NCBI GenBank assembly: GCA_032173965.1 | Contig: CM063284.1 | Coordinates: 108,643,910 to 108,707,909, forward strand | Direction of reading: 5' to 3' | Length of the DNA stretch: 64,000 nucleotides | From: Sitta carolinensis | Lineage: Eukaryota; Chordata; Aves; Passeriformes; Sittidae | Shown: positions 12,701 to 24,878 of the stretch, piece after piece | Layout of the letters: each line of letters opens with the position of its first letter | Numbering within the stretch: the stretch's first letter is position 1 | Made by a program: the position numbers and the translations under genes | The notes under the pieces: generated by a model | Told to the model about the DNA's origin: nothing | Databases searched by the model: none | What the model saw: only the letters and a program-made list of their open reading frames with translations

Positions 12701-13410
12701 GTCATAAGACACAGGAATCCCGAAATGTAATTTCTACTGGAGGATCCTCATGTAAAAATGCCAAGTTCAGACTGGACTTAGAGTAAACTTCTTTTTCTGA
12801 GAGTGGCTTGCAGAAAAGCTTAGCAAATGATTCTCTGAGAAGAAAGGTAAGGAATGGTGAACTTTTCTGGTTCTCTCCTGTGCACCTGCTTGGCAGTTTG
12901 GTGGCAATGTGGGTGTGATCCCAGAGCTGCTTCCCACAGAGTGGTGCATGATTCACCATGACATTTTGCTCTCTGCTCTGGAGCTCCTCTGTTCTCACAT
13001 CTTATGTGTCTCATCAGAATGCCCTCAGCTCGCTGAGGCCTCAATGACTCAGCTGGCCATGTTATGCAGGGTGTCTGCTTGCATCCATGGAAGATTTTCG
13101 CTGGGGGAAGGTTATATATGTAGCCAAAAAGAGAACAGAGCTGACCTCCCCTCCAAACAGCAGAACTACATGGCTTTGGCTTTCAGAGGCAATACAATGT
13201 CTCTGCTTCACCTTCCTCCATTTTCTAACGGAGCAAACATCAATAGCTAAGAAGCCTTCCACATCAGAGCTTGGGTCAAAGCTCTCCAAACTCAGTACAG
13301 ATAGGATAGCATCAAAAGCACTGCTCCCTAGCACATTGTGAGCTTGGGAAAGGTCAGAGCCAGCCCTGTAGGAGTTTGTAACCTCATTTTGGGAAAATGT
13401 CAACAATTGG
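12700..13410. other. GC-richer patch with overlapping open frames on both strands
   Basis: This roughly 700-base stretch is visibly richer in G and C than its flanks and stays open in several frames: 98 codons at 12702-12998 minus, 113 codons at 12909-13250 plus and 114 codons at 13062-13406 minus. Overlapping frames on opposite strands usually reflect composition, not coding. The translations are unfamiliar. It contains TGACTCA, an AP-1-type core, near 13044, and TATATAT near 13114. It could be an old repeat, a regulatory element or a non-coding RNA exon; I cannot tell. Confidence 0.3.
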
Positions 13411-14820
13411 CAGTCAGTGTAGGTTCCTCAGAGTATGCTACCTGATGAAGTCTTAAATTGTCTCCAACTCAGCTCAAATTGCAATTTTAAAAACTTTATA
13501 AATTGTCTAACCTTTGATCATTTTCCACAGGGACAACAAAATGTGTACACTTGACCTCAAAACACCTTCAAAACTTGTTTTCTAATACCCAGGAGGGAAC
13601 ATGAAAGTACTTATATTTTAAGATAGGCAGAAGATTGAGTTAACCTCATTAATTCCTCTCTAAAAGGTAATAAAGTATTTAAGCAAAATTTTCACCAAAC
13701 AAGTAAAAATGCACTGATTTTATGACAGAAGAAGTGTAAGAATTATTAACCCAAATATATAAATTTTCTAAGGCTATGTGCAAATGAAAATAAACTCTCC
13801 TATTATAAAACACCTGGCAGCTCTAATAATAGGTAGCGTTATCAGCTCTGCCTGCAGTAATGTATGCTATATGCAAGTACAAAAGATAAATTTACTTACC
13901 CCAGTGAAACCAGGAGGTATTTTCCATACCTCCATTACTATAGCTAATTGTTTTCTCAAAAGTGTCATTTCTTTAAAGAAAGTAGCAGGAAACAATTTAA
14001 AGATTACTGTAATAGTACCCCCCATAATATTACTTACTGGCACCATATGATAGATTATACATTATTAAAATGTGTGTACTTTATTCTCCATCTGGATGTG
14101 AGCTATACATGCTGCAAGCATTGCTCTCATGCAGAACTGGCAGGAAGAATCTAATACAGTAGGAGATGACCCAAAAATGGATAGCAAGTTTTTTAGTAAG
14201 CTCTTTCATTGTTATCATGGTCTGTACCTTTTCCAGTTGCTGTTTCCATGGTGGAAATGTGTCAACAATGTTACCTCATGAAAGATTCTCCTGGAGAAAA
14301 CTCTTGGGGTGGTAAACCCGGCTGGTTGCTTATGGGAGTTCATAAAAACTCTCTGAGTCCTCTCCAAATTGAAAATGTGTTTTTCATATGAGCTAGAATA
14401 ATGACACATAGAAAGATTGACTCTCTTAGTAGAAATGGGATAAAAGAGGCATGAAAGAGGCATCAATTTCAGAACACAAAAATAATTCAGAATAATCTAT
14501 TGGAGATTATATCTTTGTGTCAAACTGTGGATGAGGTGGCCATGTCTTTCTAAATTATGGGCATTGCATGGAAACAATGGCTTCATTTATTGGTCTGCTG
14601 TATGTGTGCTTACAGTGCTTGTAATTGAGGATGATTATGGTTAATGATTCTAGTAATGTGTACTTTCAAACCAGCAGGACAGTGTAATTTGTATCAAATC
14701 TATTCAGTATCTCTTCAGGCGTTTTGCCGAGTTTAATCTTAACCCAATACTTGCTGTAGAGGAAACCTCTGGAAGTTTCACAGCTGGCTCAAATAGAAAA
14801 TTTCATGGTATTTTCACAGT
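13411..14820. other. Unannotated DNA, no gene seen
   Basis: Open frames of 60-90 codons only. The segment at about 13790-13880 has mixed, non-repetitive composition that could be conserved non-coding sequence, but this is impression only. Confidence 0.45.
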
Positions 14821-14826
14821 GCACTC

Positions 14827-14892
14827 AAAAAAAACCCCAAAACAACAACAACAAAAAAAAAAAAAAAAAAAAAACCCCAAAAAAACCCACAA
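14827..14892. repeat. A-rich low-complexity tract
   Basis: Runs of A broken by CCCC and CAAC units, with about 21 consecutive A in the middle. There is no sign that it is the tail of a processed transcript. Confidence 0.85.
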
Positions 14893-15092
14893 CCAAGATC
14901 CCACAGGCTTCATCCCATTTAAGTGGCTCGTAGCCTGTCGTACTTTAATATGATAAGGCCAAGATCTCTAGTACAGGAAATAGTTGTGTGAAGGATTGTG
15001 AAGGATGCAAAACAAAGCCAAAACATCTTTCTGTCAACAGTTGATGATATTTTCACAGGCAAAATTAAGTGTTTCTGGAGAATAGATTCACA

Positions 15093-15111
15093 TTTTTTTT
15101 TTTTTTTTTTT
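15093..15111. repeat. T19 tract
   Basis: Nineteen consecutive T. It is followed by AATAAAG, but no transcript end is inferred. Confidence 0.9.
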
Positions 15112-16960
15112 AATAAAGAAACAAAGACAATAGTCAGGTATTCTTTTCAAGAGGCAGAACTAACTTACCAGTGCATTTTATTGCACATATTTAAGCAAAA
15201 AGTCTTCCTCAGCTTACCTTTTAAATATAGACACAGTATATAGGCAACTAGAATCTCTTACCTGTGGGTTTCAGAGAAAGAACAGATAAATTAGATACAC
15301 ATTTAAGAAGACAAAAACAAGCAAAGCTGAAATATTATTTGAAGTTAACCAAGAATTTAACTGCTCTTTAACTTCATAATTATATTCTTATCTCTTTAAC
15401 TACAGGAAATGCCATTATTGTGCTATGTCTTTTGTTTCCTTGCATTTTTTTCTTACCTTGGTGGTGTCAGTCAATATTTTCACATACAATGAAGCCAATG
15501 ACTCTATCAGTTTGACCAATTTGATCTGACACAGTATCTATTATTGCACAGACCCTGGGTTTTATTCTGAAAGAGTGAGCATTTTCTCAGACTTACTGAA
15601 TTGCTTATTGATTTCATAATTACCTGATATTTGTGGTTGCCTAGGTTCTCTTCTGTGTTTTGTTATGATTGGCTGTTGTCATGTGCATTTTTGTGCTACT
15701 TCTTGTAGATCAGCATGTGGCTCAAACAGTGAGATTTTTGAGTTTTAGGTATGAAGAAGCAAGCATGAAAATACTTTAGCTTGTACCACTTTCATAAGTC
15801 TTCAAGGTATTCCAGGCCTCTGGGATGTCAAGACTGTAAGATAAAACAGTGTATATTTACTTCATACTTTCTCTGTCTATAGGAATTGCAATTTCTATTC
15901 TTTCCAGGATCCTCCTGTGAGACTGTGAGGGAAAACTTTAGGGAACACCCTCCTACTCATGTCAACTGTGCCTCACTTCTGACATTGAAATCACAATTCA
16001 CTCTCAGCAATTGTCCTGCCATTCTATTCCTCATGAAGAAAAAGTAAGTTGCTCTCAGAAGTCCATAATTTTATTTCATATTTCAGTGAGTAGAATAGTC
16101 ACAGGAATCTTTCCTTCCACAGAAATTTCAGGATATCTGTAAAAGGAAAGAAAACTCTAAACCTTGAAATAAAATGAGAAACCTATTGCCATGGGAGTGC
16201 ATAGCATAAACATAAGCATCTGATGTAGGTCTTTCACAAACAACTTGCTGCCTTGTCAAAGGAAGATGAATAAAACCTCACAAAGACTCTAAACTCCTCA
16301 TGCATTTTCATAATTGCAGCTGTAGCTTTCAAGGGTTCCATTTCAAAAGGGAAACAAGTCAGAACAACTTCCATACAAAAATATACAATGATCCTAAAAC
16401 CCAGGAGGAGCTCTGATTTTTAGAAATGCTGTTGTATTCATTCACTAGATATTAATGTAAGTAGCTACATTTCTTATCTGGGAAAAAATCCCTGGAATTT
16501 CTAGTCCAAATAAAAGGTTATGCTCTTATAACAAAGTACTAATAGGGTTTGAGGGGAAGATGAACGTTTGCTTTCACAGGTCAGAGGCCATAACTGGTAG
16601 GGACTGGTAGGTGTAAGCTATGTGACTGGAATTAGAGACAAAGTGAATTAATACCTCTCCACTGATTTCAGCAAATCTAAGAAATTTCAGTAAAGTTGTG
16701 CAAATACACTTTAGGTGTAATTTAGATGCTTATATTAAAACAGGGGGTATTTATTACATTTAGCAACCACCAATAAAATGTGACTCACACTAGGACTCTG
16801 TTTTATAGGAACTCGTGCTGCAAAAACTAAATGCAGGAGATACATCAAGAAATTGAGCAGACAAACTCAGAAAAATTTCAAAATGTTGAGCAAACCACAT
16901 GTTGCAAGATTAGCAAATCAATCTGACCATGGTACTTCTTCAAGAACTGAAACACACAAA
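15112..16960. other. Unannotated DNA, no gene seen
   Basis: No interspersed repeat, RNA gene or plausible coding exon was recognised. A small imperfect duplication of an ACTGGTAGG-type unit occurs near 16591-16612. Confidence 0.5.
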
Positions 16961-16961
16961 G

Positions 16962-17175
16962 ATTTCTTCTTAGGAATATTTCTTTACTACAAAGATAGTA
17001 AGGCACTGAAATAGGTTGCCCAGAGAGGTTATGAACTCCTCATCCCTGGAGGTATTCAAGACCAAGCAGGATGGGACTCTGAGTAATCTGATCCAGTGGA
17101 ACATTCTCTGTCCATGGCAGGGAGGTTGGAACTAGATGACCTCTAAGGTCTCTTTCAACCCAAGATGTTGGGTTG
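16962..17175 (+). mobile_element. CR1 LINE 3'-end fragment, sense orientation
   Basis: The stretch follows the avian CR1 3' untranslated and terminal coding region in order: a GAGGCACTGGAACAGGTTGCCCAG-like part, degraded here, then CATCCCTGGAGGTATTCAAG, then CATGGCAGGGAGGTTGGAA, then a CTAGATGACCTCTAAGGTC-like part and TTTCAACCCAA. CR1 is the main non-LTR retrotransposon of birds and inserts as 5'-truncated copies. This copy is about 200 bases long, diverged, and its terminal ATTCTATG-type octamer repeats are eroded. It encodes nothing intact. Confidence 0.9.
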
Positions 17176-17179
17176 TGTT

Positions 17180-19130
17180 TCTAAGATGTAATACCGTAGG
17201 ACTAAAAATCCTGATCACCACTGGATTTAAGACTGAAGATATTTTGGGTACCTGTTAATTTCTTCTTCTTGCAAAACACATCAAGCAAATACAGACAGAT
17301 AAATTTGCTAAACTAAAATCTGTTACTTTTTCTTTACGAATGACAAAGTTGATGAACTCAAGGCTAGTGGTAGTGGGTGCACTTTGTCTCCCATGATGTG
17401 CCAAAACTTAAGCTTTGCAAAAAAATTGAGACTTGTAAAAAACCACTGATTGGTTTGCATCAAGGAAATTGAAATTCAGCTGTAGAGACTTGTTCACAGG
17501 TAATTACATAACTAAACTGCAACCCATTCAGGAGTTTGCCAAACAGAATCAAAATCAACATTTTTCATCTTAGATGAAACTTAAAATCCTTCATTTTTTA
17601 GCCGCTTGTATGAGAAAACCTGTAAAATTAATATCCCAGCATATTGCAAGGAAAACTGTCAAATGACACATAAATTTTAGTAATGCTTTCTATTGAATAA
17701 GGTGTGAAGAATCAATACACTGCTTACAAAGAAAATAAAACACTCAAAACATCGGATGACGTCTTTTCCCGATTCCACACAACTTCTTTTACTAAGTTTT
17801 GAGGCCACGGGTAATTCCGGTCATTTATGACTGGATAATTTCACAGAGCAACCATTTCAATCTACCTTCAAGTTATGAAAAGTATCTGATCAACTGTTCA
17901 GTTGTGCATTGTTGACACACTGGTGTCAGTAGAAACATTTGCTGACTTCTTGATTTTGTAAATGTAATGTGTGAGGGTGTATAAACTTCTTTGAGAAACA
18001 AAGGCTCTGCTTTATACTTCTTACTATTTCTGTAACCAGAAACACTGGTTACAGAGAACACTGAAGGTTACATTATTGTTTTCATAATTTTCCACATATA
18101 AACAGATGACATGTAATATAAAATCAGGTTACTTGATACTTTATTCTGATTCTGTATCCAAGCAAAGCATCATTTTATGCTTCTAAATAAAAAAATCCTT
18201 GATTTGTCTTCGTACAGTAACTTCTATTAGCAAAATCTACTGTGGTAAATTGTAGTTCACACCCTCCAAAAAACCCAATTGTTGCAAGATAAACTTCATG
18301 CAACTGTGCAGATGAGCAAGAAAAAGGAATTATTTATTTTGGTAGGTGGGATATTCAGAACTTTCTGCAATGTCTTTTAGGAGCTATTTTTTATTAGGGT
18401 AGGTACTAGGACAGTTATTATTTATTTTATATAGTCCAAGAGCTATTTTCCTTTCTCTTTCAAGACATAAAAATCTGAAAACAAATTATTGACAAAATTT
18501 CGTTCTTGAAAGCTAGCCTATACCTCCCCATTGTGGCCTTCTAACTTACCAAATACACTTTGGCTTGACTCTTGGGATTTAATTGAAATTTATTTATTTA
18601 TGGGCCAGCCTTTTTCAGTTCTGTGCAGTGGTAGCAGAGTTGGGATTTTATAACTGCTGGAACTGGACTGAGTATATTAAAAGCAATTTCAGGCCATTAG
18701 GCAAGATAATGATCTCAGTAAAGGGACTAAGAGCAAGATGAGACTTTGGATTTTGCAGTTTTAAAAATGCAAGATCATCCACTTGCAGTTGTTTTGAATA
18801 GGATTTAATTTCTTATTTTTCATGTAGCATCATTTGAATTCCAAGGATATTCATCTAATGTGCTTCAGCTGTTAGCCTTTAACTAGGGTTTAGCAGGGTC
18901 ACGTGTTCATCATAAGTACATTAGGGATCATTAAATAATTGAAGTAAGTCAGAGAACAGATTCAAGAATGAACTAAAAAATTATGTGATTTAGAGAGGTA
19001 ATATCTAATTTCCACACATTCAAAAAACAAACAAAAAAAGCAGCATGTTTCGCATTTTAAATCATTCCTTTGAAGCTATAAAGCTTCAATTTTTTTCATC
19101 AAACCAGTAAAACTTGGGTTCCTTTTCTCT
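17180..19130. other. Unannotated DNA, one CpG cluster
   Basis: Five CpGs occur in 17753-17819, with a CRE-like TGACGTC at 17757-17763, in an otherwise CpG-poor region. TTTA and AAAC-rich bits occur near 18590 and 19020. No coding exon was recognised. Confidence 0.5.
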
Positions 19131-19452
19131 CTTATTTCAGGCTGGAGTTTTTCCAGCACAATGTAGAGGTGGCATGGCACCACTGCAGTGTATTGGCTTC
19201 TAAGGAATTTTATTAAGAGGACTCTGAAACTCTAAGGCACTTGTGTTATTACTAAAGAGGTTACATGGTGTTTTATGGAGAGTCAGCATTTCCTCCTCCA
19301 TGAAGAGAAAAGCTTCTGGGAAGAAGATATTCCTTGGGTATTCTGTGTTTTTATGAGCCTGAGAAAGCAACCACATTACGATAATCTCATTAAATATAGA
19401 ATACAACTAAACACATTTTCCTATTAGCATATTATTCTCTTTTCTTCCGTAG

Positions 19453-19565
19453 CCAGCTGGTAACCTTTCATTGCCTGACATCTACTACAGGGCAACCTGT
19501 AGAGAGTTGCTCTCTAATTGACACCGAATCCCAAGCTCTGTGTATTCCTTCTATTCTTTCAACAG
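19453..19565 (+). other. Splice-bounded candidate exon, 113 bp
   Basis: A pyrimidine-rich tract ending TTCTTCCGTAG (to 19452) is a good acceptor, and ACAG/GTAAGGA at 19562-19572 is a good donor. Between them 113 bases remain open in one frame (starting at base 2 of the segment), while the other two frames have stops. The translation begins QLVTFHCLTS and includes SCSLID and ALCIPSILST; I do not recognise it. By chance about two in five random segments of this size keep at least one open frame, so the open frame adds little; the paired splice sites are the main support. It may be an exon of an unplaced gene, a lncRNA exon, or coincidence. Confidence 0.25.
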
Positions 19566-19572
19566 GTAAGGA

Positions 19573-22500
19573 TCAGAAGAGATTTTCCTGATACCACAAG
19601 CTGCTTTATGAAAGTGACTGTTAGTAGGGGTTCTGATTTTAATCTGTACAGAAGACAGTCATGTCATAAATGCAAATTGCAATAATTTCTGTTTTTTTTC
19701 TTTCCATTCCTAAATCCATAACCATTTGTCTCAACCTGAAAAGTACTCTAGAGCTGTTGTGGCAGATCTTTTGTGAGTTAGACATTCTTTTGTAAGAACT
19801 TGACTAGTATTGCAGATGAAATTTCTATTTTATGCAAGACTTGCACTGGGTGAAATGTGCAACATTCTCTAAAATTGTCTAAATTTATGTATGTGTGCAT
19901 TTATGTGTGTAGGCCTGTAGTTAAATGTATTACATTTTTCTGACTTCAAAGTATTTTTTTGGGGACTAGGTCTACAACTTTATATAAACTTTTTTTTCAA
20001 ACATTGGAAAAACACAGTAAGCTGAAAAAATTATTAAAGGCAGGAAATAAATGATGTAGAAATAATCTGAACTATTTATTGGTTTTCTGCCTACAGCTTA
20101 TTCTTTTATTTCTTTTTTGTCTTTTTTTTTTTTTTTGAGTAAAAAATCATCAAGATATTGTGGAAAGAAATATAAATATCTTTTCACAAAATAAGAATGT
20201 AATAGAAACTGTTATTGTTTGGTATACATTGGCATGGATTTTTAAAGCAAATAACAGAAGGATGTTTGGGAGATGTTTGGGCTGTGACAATCTATCAGTG
20301 ATGTAGATCTCTTGTGATGCCCCTTGATCACCAGCTCCTCACAAATCCCAAGAGCAAGGATATAACAAGGCTGGGCATAGCAGGGCTGATCTTCAATCTA
20401 CTGATGTTTGCACTATGCAAGTTATTCAATAATAAGCCTAAAAGAGCTTAAAGAAAAAGTTAGTTTTCTATTTTTCCATCTGTAATGTAAGAATCAGAAA
20501 ATGAAGACATGAAAATAGTTATTCTATCTGGAGTATCCCACCTGTAAGGAAGCTTTCCTTTGTCCCATCCACAGGGCAATATGACAAGGAAAGAAATAAA
20601 TCTTTTTGTCTCTCTCTCATCTCTCAACCTCTAAACTGTCATGTGAAGGCCACTTGAATTTTGGGACAACCACCAAACCAAAAGAGTTATGTGAACTTAG
20701 CATGATTAAACACACACAGAGACATTGTAGAAGCACTACAGCAATGTAGCAGCTGATATTTGCCTCCTCGTGCCTCTGAAAGGTGTGCAAACCTGGCAGT
20801 GACAGGATGGTCTGGATGCTGTGAGTTGTGCCATCCATTCTGATGGGGTTGGGGCTTGCATTAGTCATTGCTTTTCATGTCCTCTACCCCCACCTACACC
20901 CTGAGTCCCCGGAGTCAGCTCAAGGCTCCTTACATTCCCATGAGGTGAGCAAGTTTTTAGGTACTTATTGGCCAGCCTTCTTTTGCTGCTAGTTGCATGT
21001 AGTAGGATATGCAAGTACATCCATTAAGGCAGGATATGTTAAAGCTCATTTTCTTTTTTTTTCTTTTTTAACTCAAAATATTTATGCCAGCATAAACATA
21101 CTAAAGATTTTCAAATTGTTGTAAAAGTTCTGATTCATTAATCTTTGTTTTCTGAGAAACAGAGGAATTTTTTTTATGTTTTATACCTTATAAAATAGAA
21201 ATTTTGTTGATTTTTTTTTCTTTTTTTTTTTTTTTTTTTTTTTTATTAAGAACCATTTCTTAAAAGTTATCAAACAATCACGGAACTTTTTTTTTCCTGT
21301 AGAATTTGTAATTTTCACTAAACTATTTTGTTTTGTCTATGAAAGTGTTACACTGCGGGAGGATATTAAATTATTTTATGGACTAAAAACATATACATTG
21401 CATGGCAACCAAAAACTGAACTTTCCTTTTTTGGATCAGTTACACTACTGTTTTGTTTTCCAGGTGATTTTGGCAAAGACATAGAGATAACTTTCAGAGC
21501 AGAAGGTTGTTACGTTAAAAAAAAAAATTAATAATCACAAACCTTTTGGCAGAAAAAAAAATAAAAGGTGATTAAGATGATAAAATTATCACTACTTCTC
21601 AAATTGATTTATGGGAAAAAACCTAGAGATGAAAGTTTTAAGGTATGTACAGAAATTAATATCCAACATCATCAACACTCTAGAAATTATTCAATTTATC
21701 TTACAGTGAAAAAGAGTCATAAAAAAGTCAACATTATTGCTCGTCTGCAGGTTTTCAATACAAGTGTAATGCAATTCCTTCTTAATATATTTTTAATGAG
21801 CAATTTGACCATTAGAAGATTTTGTGTATTCAATTGCTCTTGTCTCCATAACTCCCTGTTACTGCTTGAAAGCATAATGACAATGTAATCTATGAAAACT
21901 TGCCTGCATGGAAAAAAAAAAAAAAACAGAAATCATGCTTATAATAATGTGGTGGTCTGTTGCAATATGATTTTATGAATCCCATGTATTTCTTCTTTCC
22001 ATTTCCCATTTAAACTTTTAACATTATGTATCAATGATATTACCATCTTTTTGGAAGGGAGGTTTTATTTTGTTGTATCTTTATACAAGATGAAACACGA
22101 CAATCTATTTGTCTAAGGTTACTTGACAAAATAGTGGCAGGAAATAATACTTGTCATTGCCTGCTGTCTCATTGAAGTACTAGAAAATTCATACACACTA
22201 TTTTATTTCATTCCTTTCTCTCTAAATAAAGTTCAATACCACTGTAAGTCTATATTAAATTCTATATGCCTGGTAAACTCACTGAATTTGCAATAACATT
22301 ACTCGTAATATCAGAACTACTTGAGATATTATGTCAGTGATATTTAAAGATCATTGTCTTGAAGCAAGAGTGTAGAATGAGATACAACAGACTGTATGGA
22401 TTGTAAATGCAATTGTACATAAATGTTTTATATCATGCATAAACATAGCTATTGGATGAGTGATTACTTGCCATTAAAACTCGAATACAATTATTGACAC

Positions 22501-24320
22501 TGGTGTCATGACAGGGTTGTCATGTAGATCAGGTATTCTGCCAGCATTTTGTTAATAACTTTATACATAACTGGTAGGGGTTTAGGTTTATGGCTTTTCT
22601 TTTTGCTTAATGTAGTATTATATGGTCAGGTATTCAAAATAAATGAGATTCAAGAAGCTGTTGTTGTTGAATATCAACTGCTCTTTCCAAAAGTGAAAAC
22701 TACAGTCTCAGTAGTTTATCCAGAACCTAAAAACTGTATATTTTTTCTGAATAAAATTTTCTAATCTTTAAAAGAATGCCTGACACGCTCTGTTTTCTAT
22801 ATGACCATTGCTTACATATAATAAGACACATATGCAAGTCTTTTTAAAATCTGAATTTACATAAAAAATATGGTTTTGTTTCACTTAATGTTAAATTTCT
22901 AAATATATTTTATCAAGCATAACCATTAATACATAACTGTGAAGACAGAAAAACCTAACTGGTGTTCCCAGAAAGCAAATTTCAAGTGTGAAATATACAC
23001 ATAAGGGATGAAAATGAAAACATAATTGAAGTTCATATAGCTGGATATGTAGCTCACATGAGTCGGCCACTTGTAACAGATTGAGTATTGAGACATAATT
23101 TCACTCAATATTTTATCAGCTTTGCCCGTGTTTTCTGCTTAGTAAGAATATGCCTTCTTAGGGCTATTCATTTTAAAGTTTTTTTTCAATATGTCTGTTT
23201 CTCTTAGATTTATGTAAAAATATGTCTATTTTACTTTGCATTTCTTTGTCCTCCAAACACCTTTTTTACAAGAGTATCTGGAGATGTACTTCCCAGAAGA
23301 GTTTTTCCTCCTCCTGACTTACTCAGAAGATGTATTTCTCAAAAGAGTTTCATTTTTTTCTCCGATCCTGAATGTCATCACAGAATTATTCCCCCTGCTG
23401 CTTCAATCCTCCAACCACTCCTTGGTGATAAATCGGTTCTAACACTGGCTTACTGGTGCAACCAGTACTTGCTTAACTAACAAACACTAGGAGAAAGGTG
23501 GGTGGTGCACAGGTTGCTAGTGGGTTTAACCTGCAAAAAGATTTCTCAGTTTTTACTTGGCAAGGATCTTTTTCCAGATCTTCTTTTACCTGGTCCAAAG
23601 GTTATTGCCAGAAACCATCTGCACATGTGAGGTACAAACTAAACGGTTCATTGAAGTTTCACCCTATGTGGCATCCCAGAAATTTTTAATAGATTGAACC
23701 TTTCCATAAATATGAAATTACATCATTTGGGGGGAATATCATGTTCTTAGTGAGTGTTCTACTATACAGTCCCGAAACAGGATTTTTTAATTTTGAAGGA
23801 TGATTTTATATAAATTTCCAGCATATGCTCATATTGAAACAGTTTTATTTGATACTGACATTAACCTTCATTGCATGCAGTCCCATTCTTTCCAAAGACA
23901 AGTAGAAATACTCAACCATGATAACTCTGCAGTCTGTCTTCCAGGATATTTTTTTCCTCCAAGAAAAATACTTACGAGCCAGGCAGACTGTGCTACCTTC
24001 TGCTGAACACCTGCTGTTGGCTCAACAACAGGCACAGCCACAGACCCATGCATGTAGCAGACACCTTAACACAGCAAATATCCTTTGGCACTGATGTCAA
24101 ATGTCCATTGATTCCCACTGTGAAACCTCATGGTATCCCCTGTGATTTATTACCTAGAGATCCTTGAGGGAGCTGTGGTGCCTACTGCAGGAGATGGCAG
24201 CCCCATGTGAAGTCTGTTATTTGGTCCCAAGAGCAGTGCAGCTGCTGGCAGTGAGACATGGATTCCAGGCATGCTGCTGACAAAAGTTTCTGCCACACAT
24301 CTGCTAAGTAGCAGCAAAAG
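19573..24320. other. Unannotated AT-rich DNA with T tracts
   Basis: T-rich tracts occur at 20122-20136 and 21211-21244, the latter 34 bases with one C. Open frames reach 106 codons (21568-21888 plus) but are Lys, Asn, Ile and Leu-rich, as expected of AT-rich noise. No RNA gene or interspersed repeat was recognised before the CR1 block. Confidence 0.5.
21211..21244. repeat. T-rich tract, 34 bases
   Basis: Almost pure T with a single C at 21220. Confidence 0.9.
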
Positions 24321-24324
24321 TAAC

Positions 24325-24473
24325 TCTCCTGTCTTCTGCGTGTCCCTAAGCATAACATCTATGCACATTTTAAAAACCTCCAGGTGTGGTGACTCCACCA
24401 CTTTTCGGGGAAAAATGTTCCAATTCTTGACAACATTTTTGGTAAAGACATTTTCCTTAATATCACAGAAACA
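24325..24473 (-). mobile_element. CR1 LINE 3'-end fragment, antisense
   Basis: Read on the minus strand it follows CR1: the plus strand shows GTCCCTAAGCA, CACATTTTAAAAACCTCCAG, TGGTGACTCCACCACTT, TGTTCCAA, CTTGACAAC and CCTTAATATC in the same order and spacing as the complement of the CR1 3' end. The copy is truncated at both ends and diverged. It lies next to a second CR1 fragment of the same orientation. Confidence 0.85.
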
Positions 24474-24507
24474 TTTAGGTTCATCCAAGATTTGATACAT
24501 CACCACC

Positions 24508-24878
24508 TTGTCAGCTAGACCATAACACTAACATCCAGTCACCTCTCTACTGATTCCAGAAGTGGTGACTCCACTACCTCCTTGGCCAGTCTGTTCCAAT
24601 GTTTACCAACCAAGAAATGTTTTGTGATCTCCAGACCTTTAACCAGACCTTTGATTGGATGCCACTGGCATCCAATAAAAGCATCTCCGATGCAACTGGA
24701 GGCTGTTTACTCTTGTCCTATCACTTTCTTCTTTCTCCTTTCAGGTGGTTGTAGAGACCAATAATCTCACTCCTAAGCCTTTTCTCCTAGCTAAACAACC
24801 CAAGCTCCCTCAGCTGTTACTCATAAGCCTCATGTTCCAGACTTTTCACCAACTTCATCGCTCGTGGAGACACAAATA
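24508..24878 (-). mobile_element. CR1 LINE 3'-end fragment, antisense, with internal rearrangement
   Basis: The plus strand shows the complement of the CR1 3' region from GTGGTGACTCCACTACCTCC through CTTGTCCTATCAC, CTTTCAGGTGGTTGTAGAG, CTAAACAACCCAAGCTCCCT, and ACTTTTCACCAACTTC to TGGAGACAC. It repeats the segment present in the fragment at 24325-24473, so two CR1 insertions sit in the same direction, about 35 bases apart. Between 24630 and 24690 the copy departs from CR1: an AACCAGACCTTT-like unit is doubled and a perfect 23-base palindrome follows (24654-24676). Confidence 0.9.
24654..24676. repeat. Perfect 23-base palindrome inside CR1
   Basis: ATTGGATGCCA (24654-24664) is the exact reverse complement of TGGCATCCAAT (24666-24676) with a single C between. 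It is not part of the CR1 consensus as I know it, and so probably arose within or after insertion of this copy. Confidence 0.75.
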
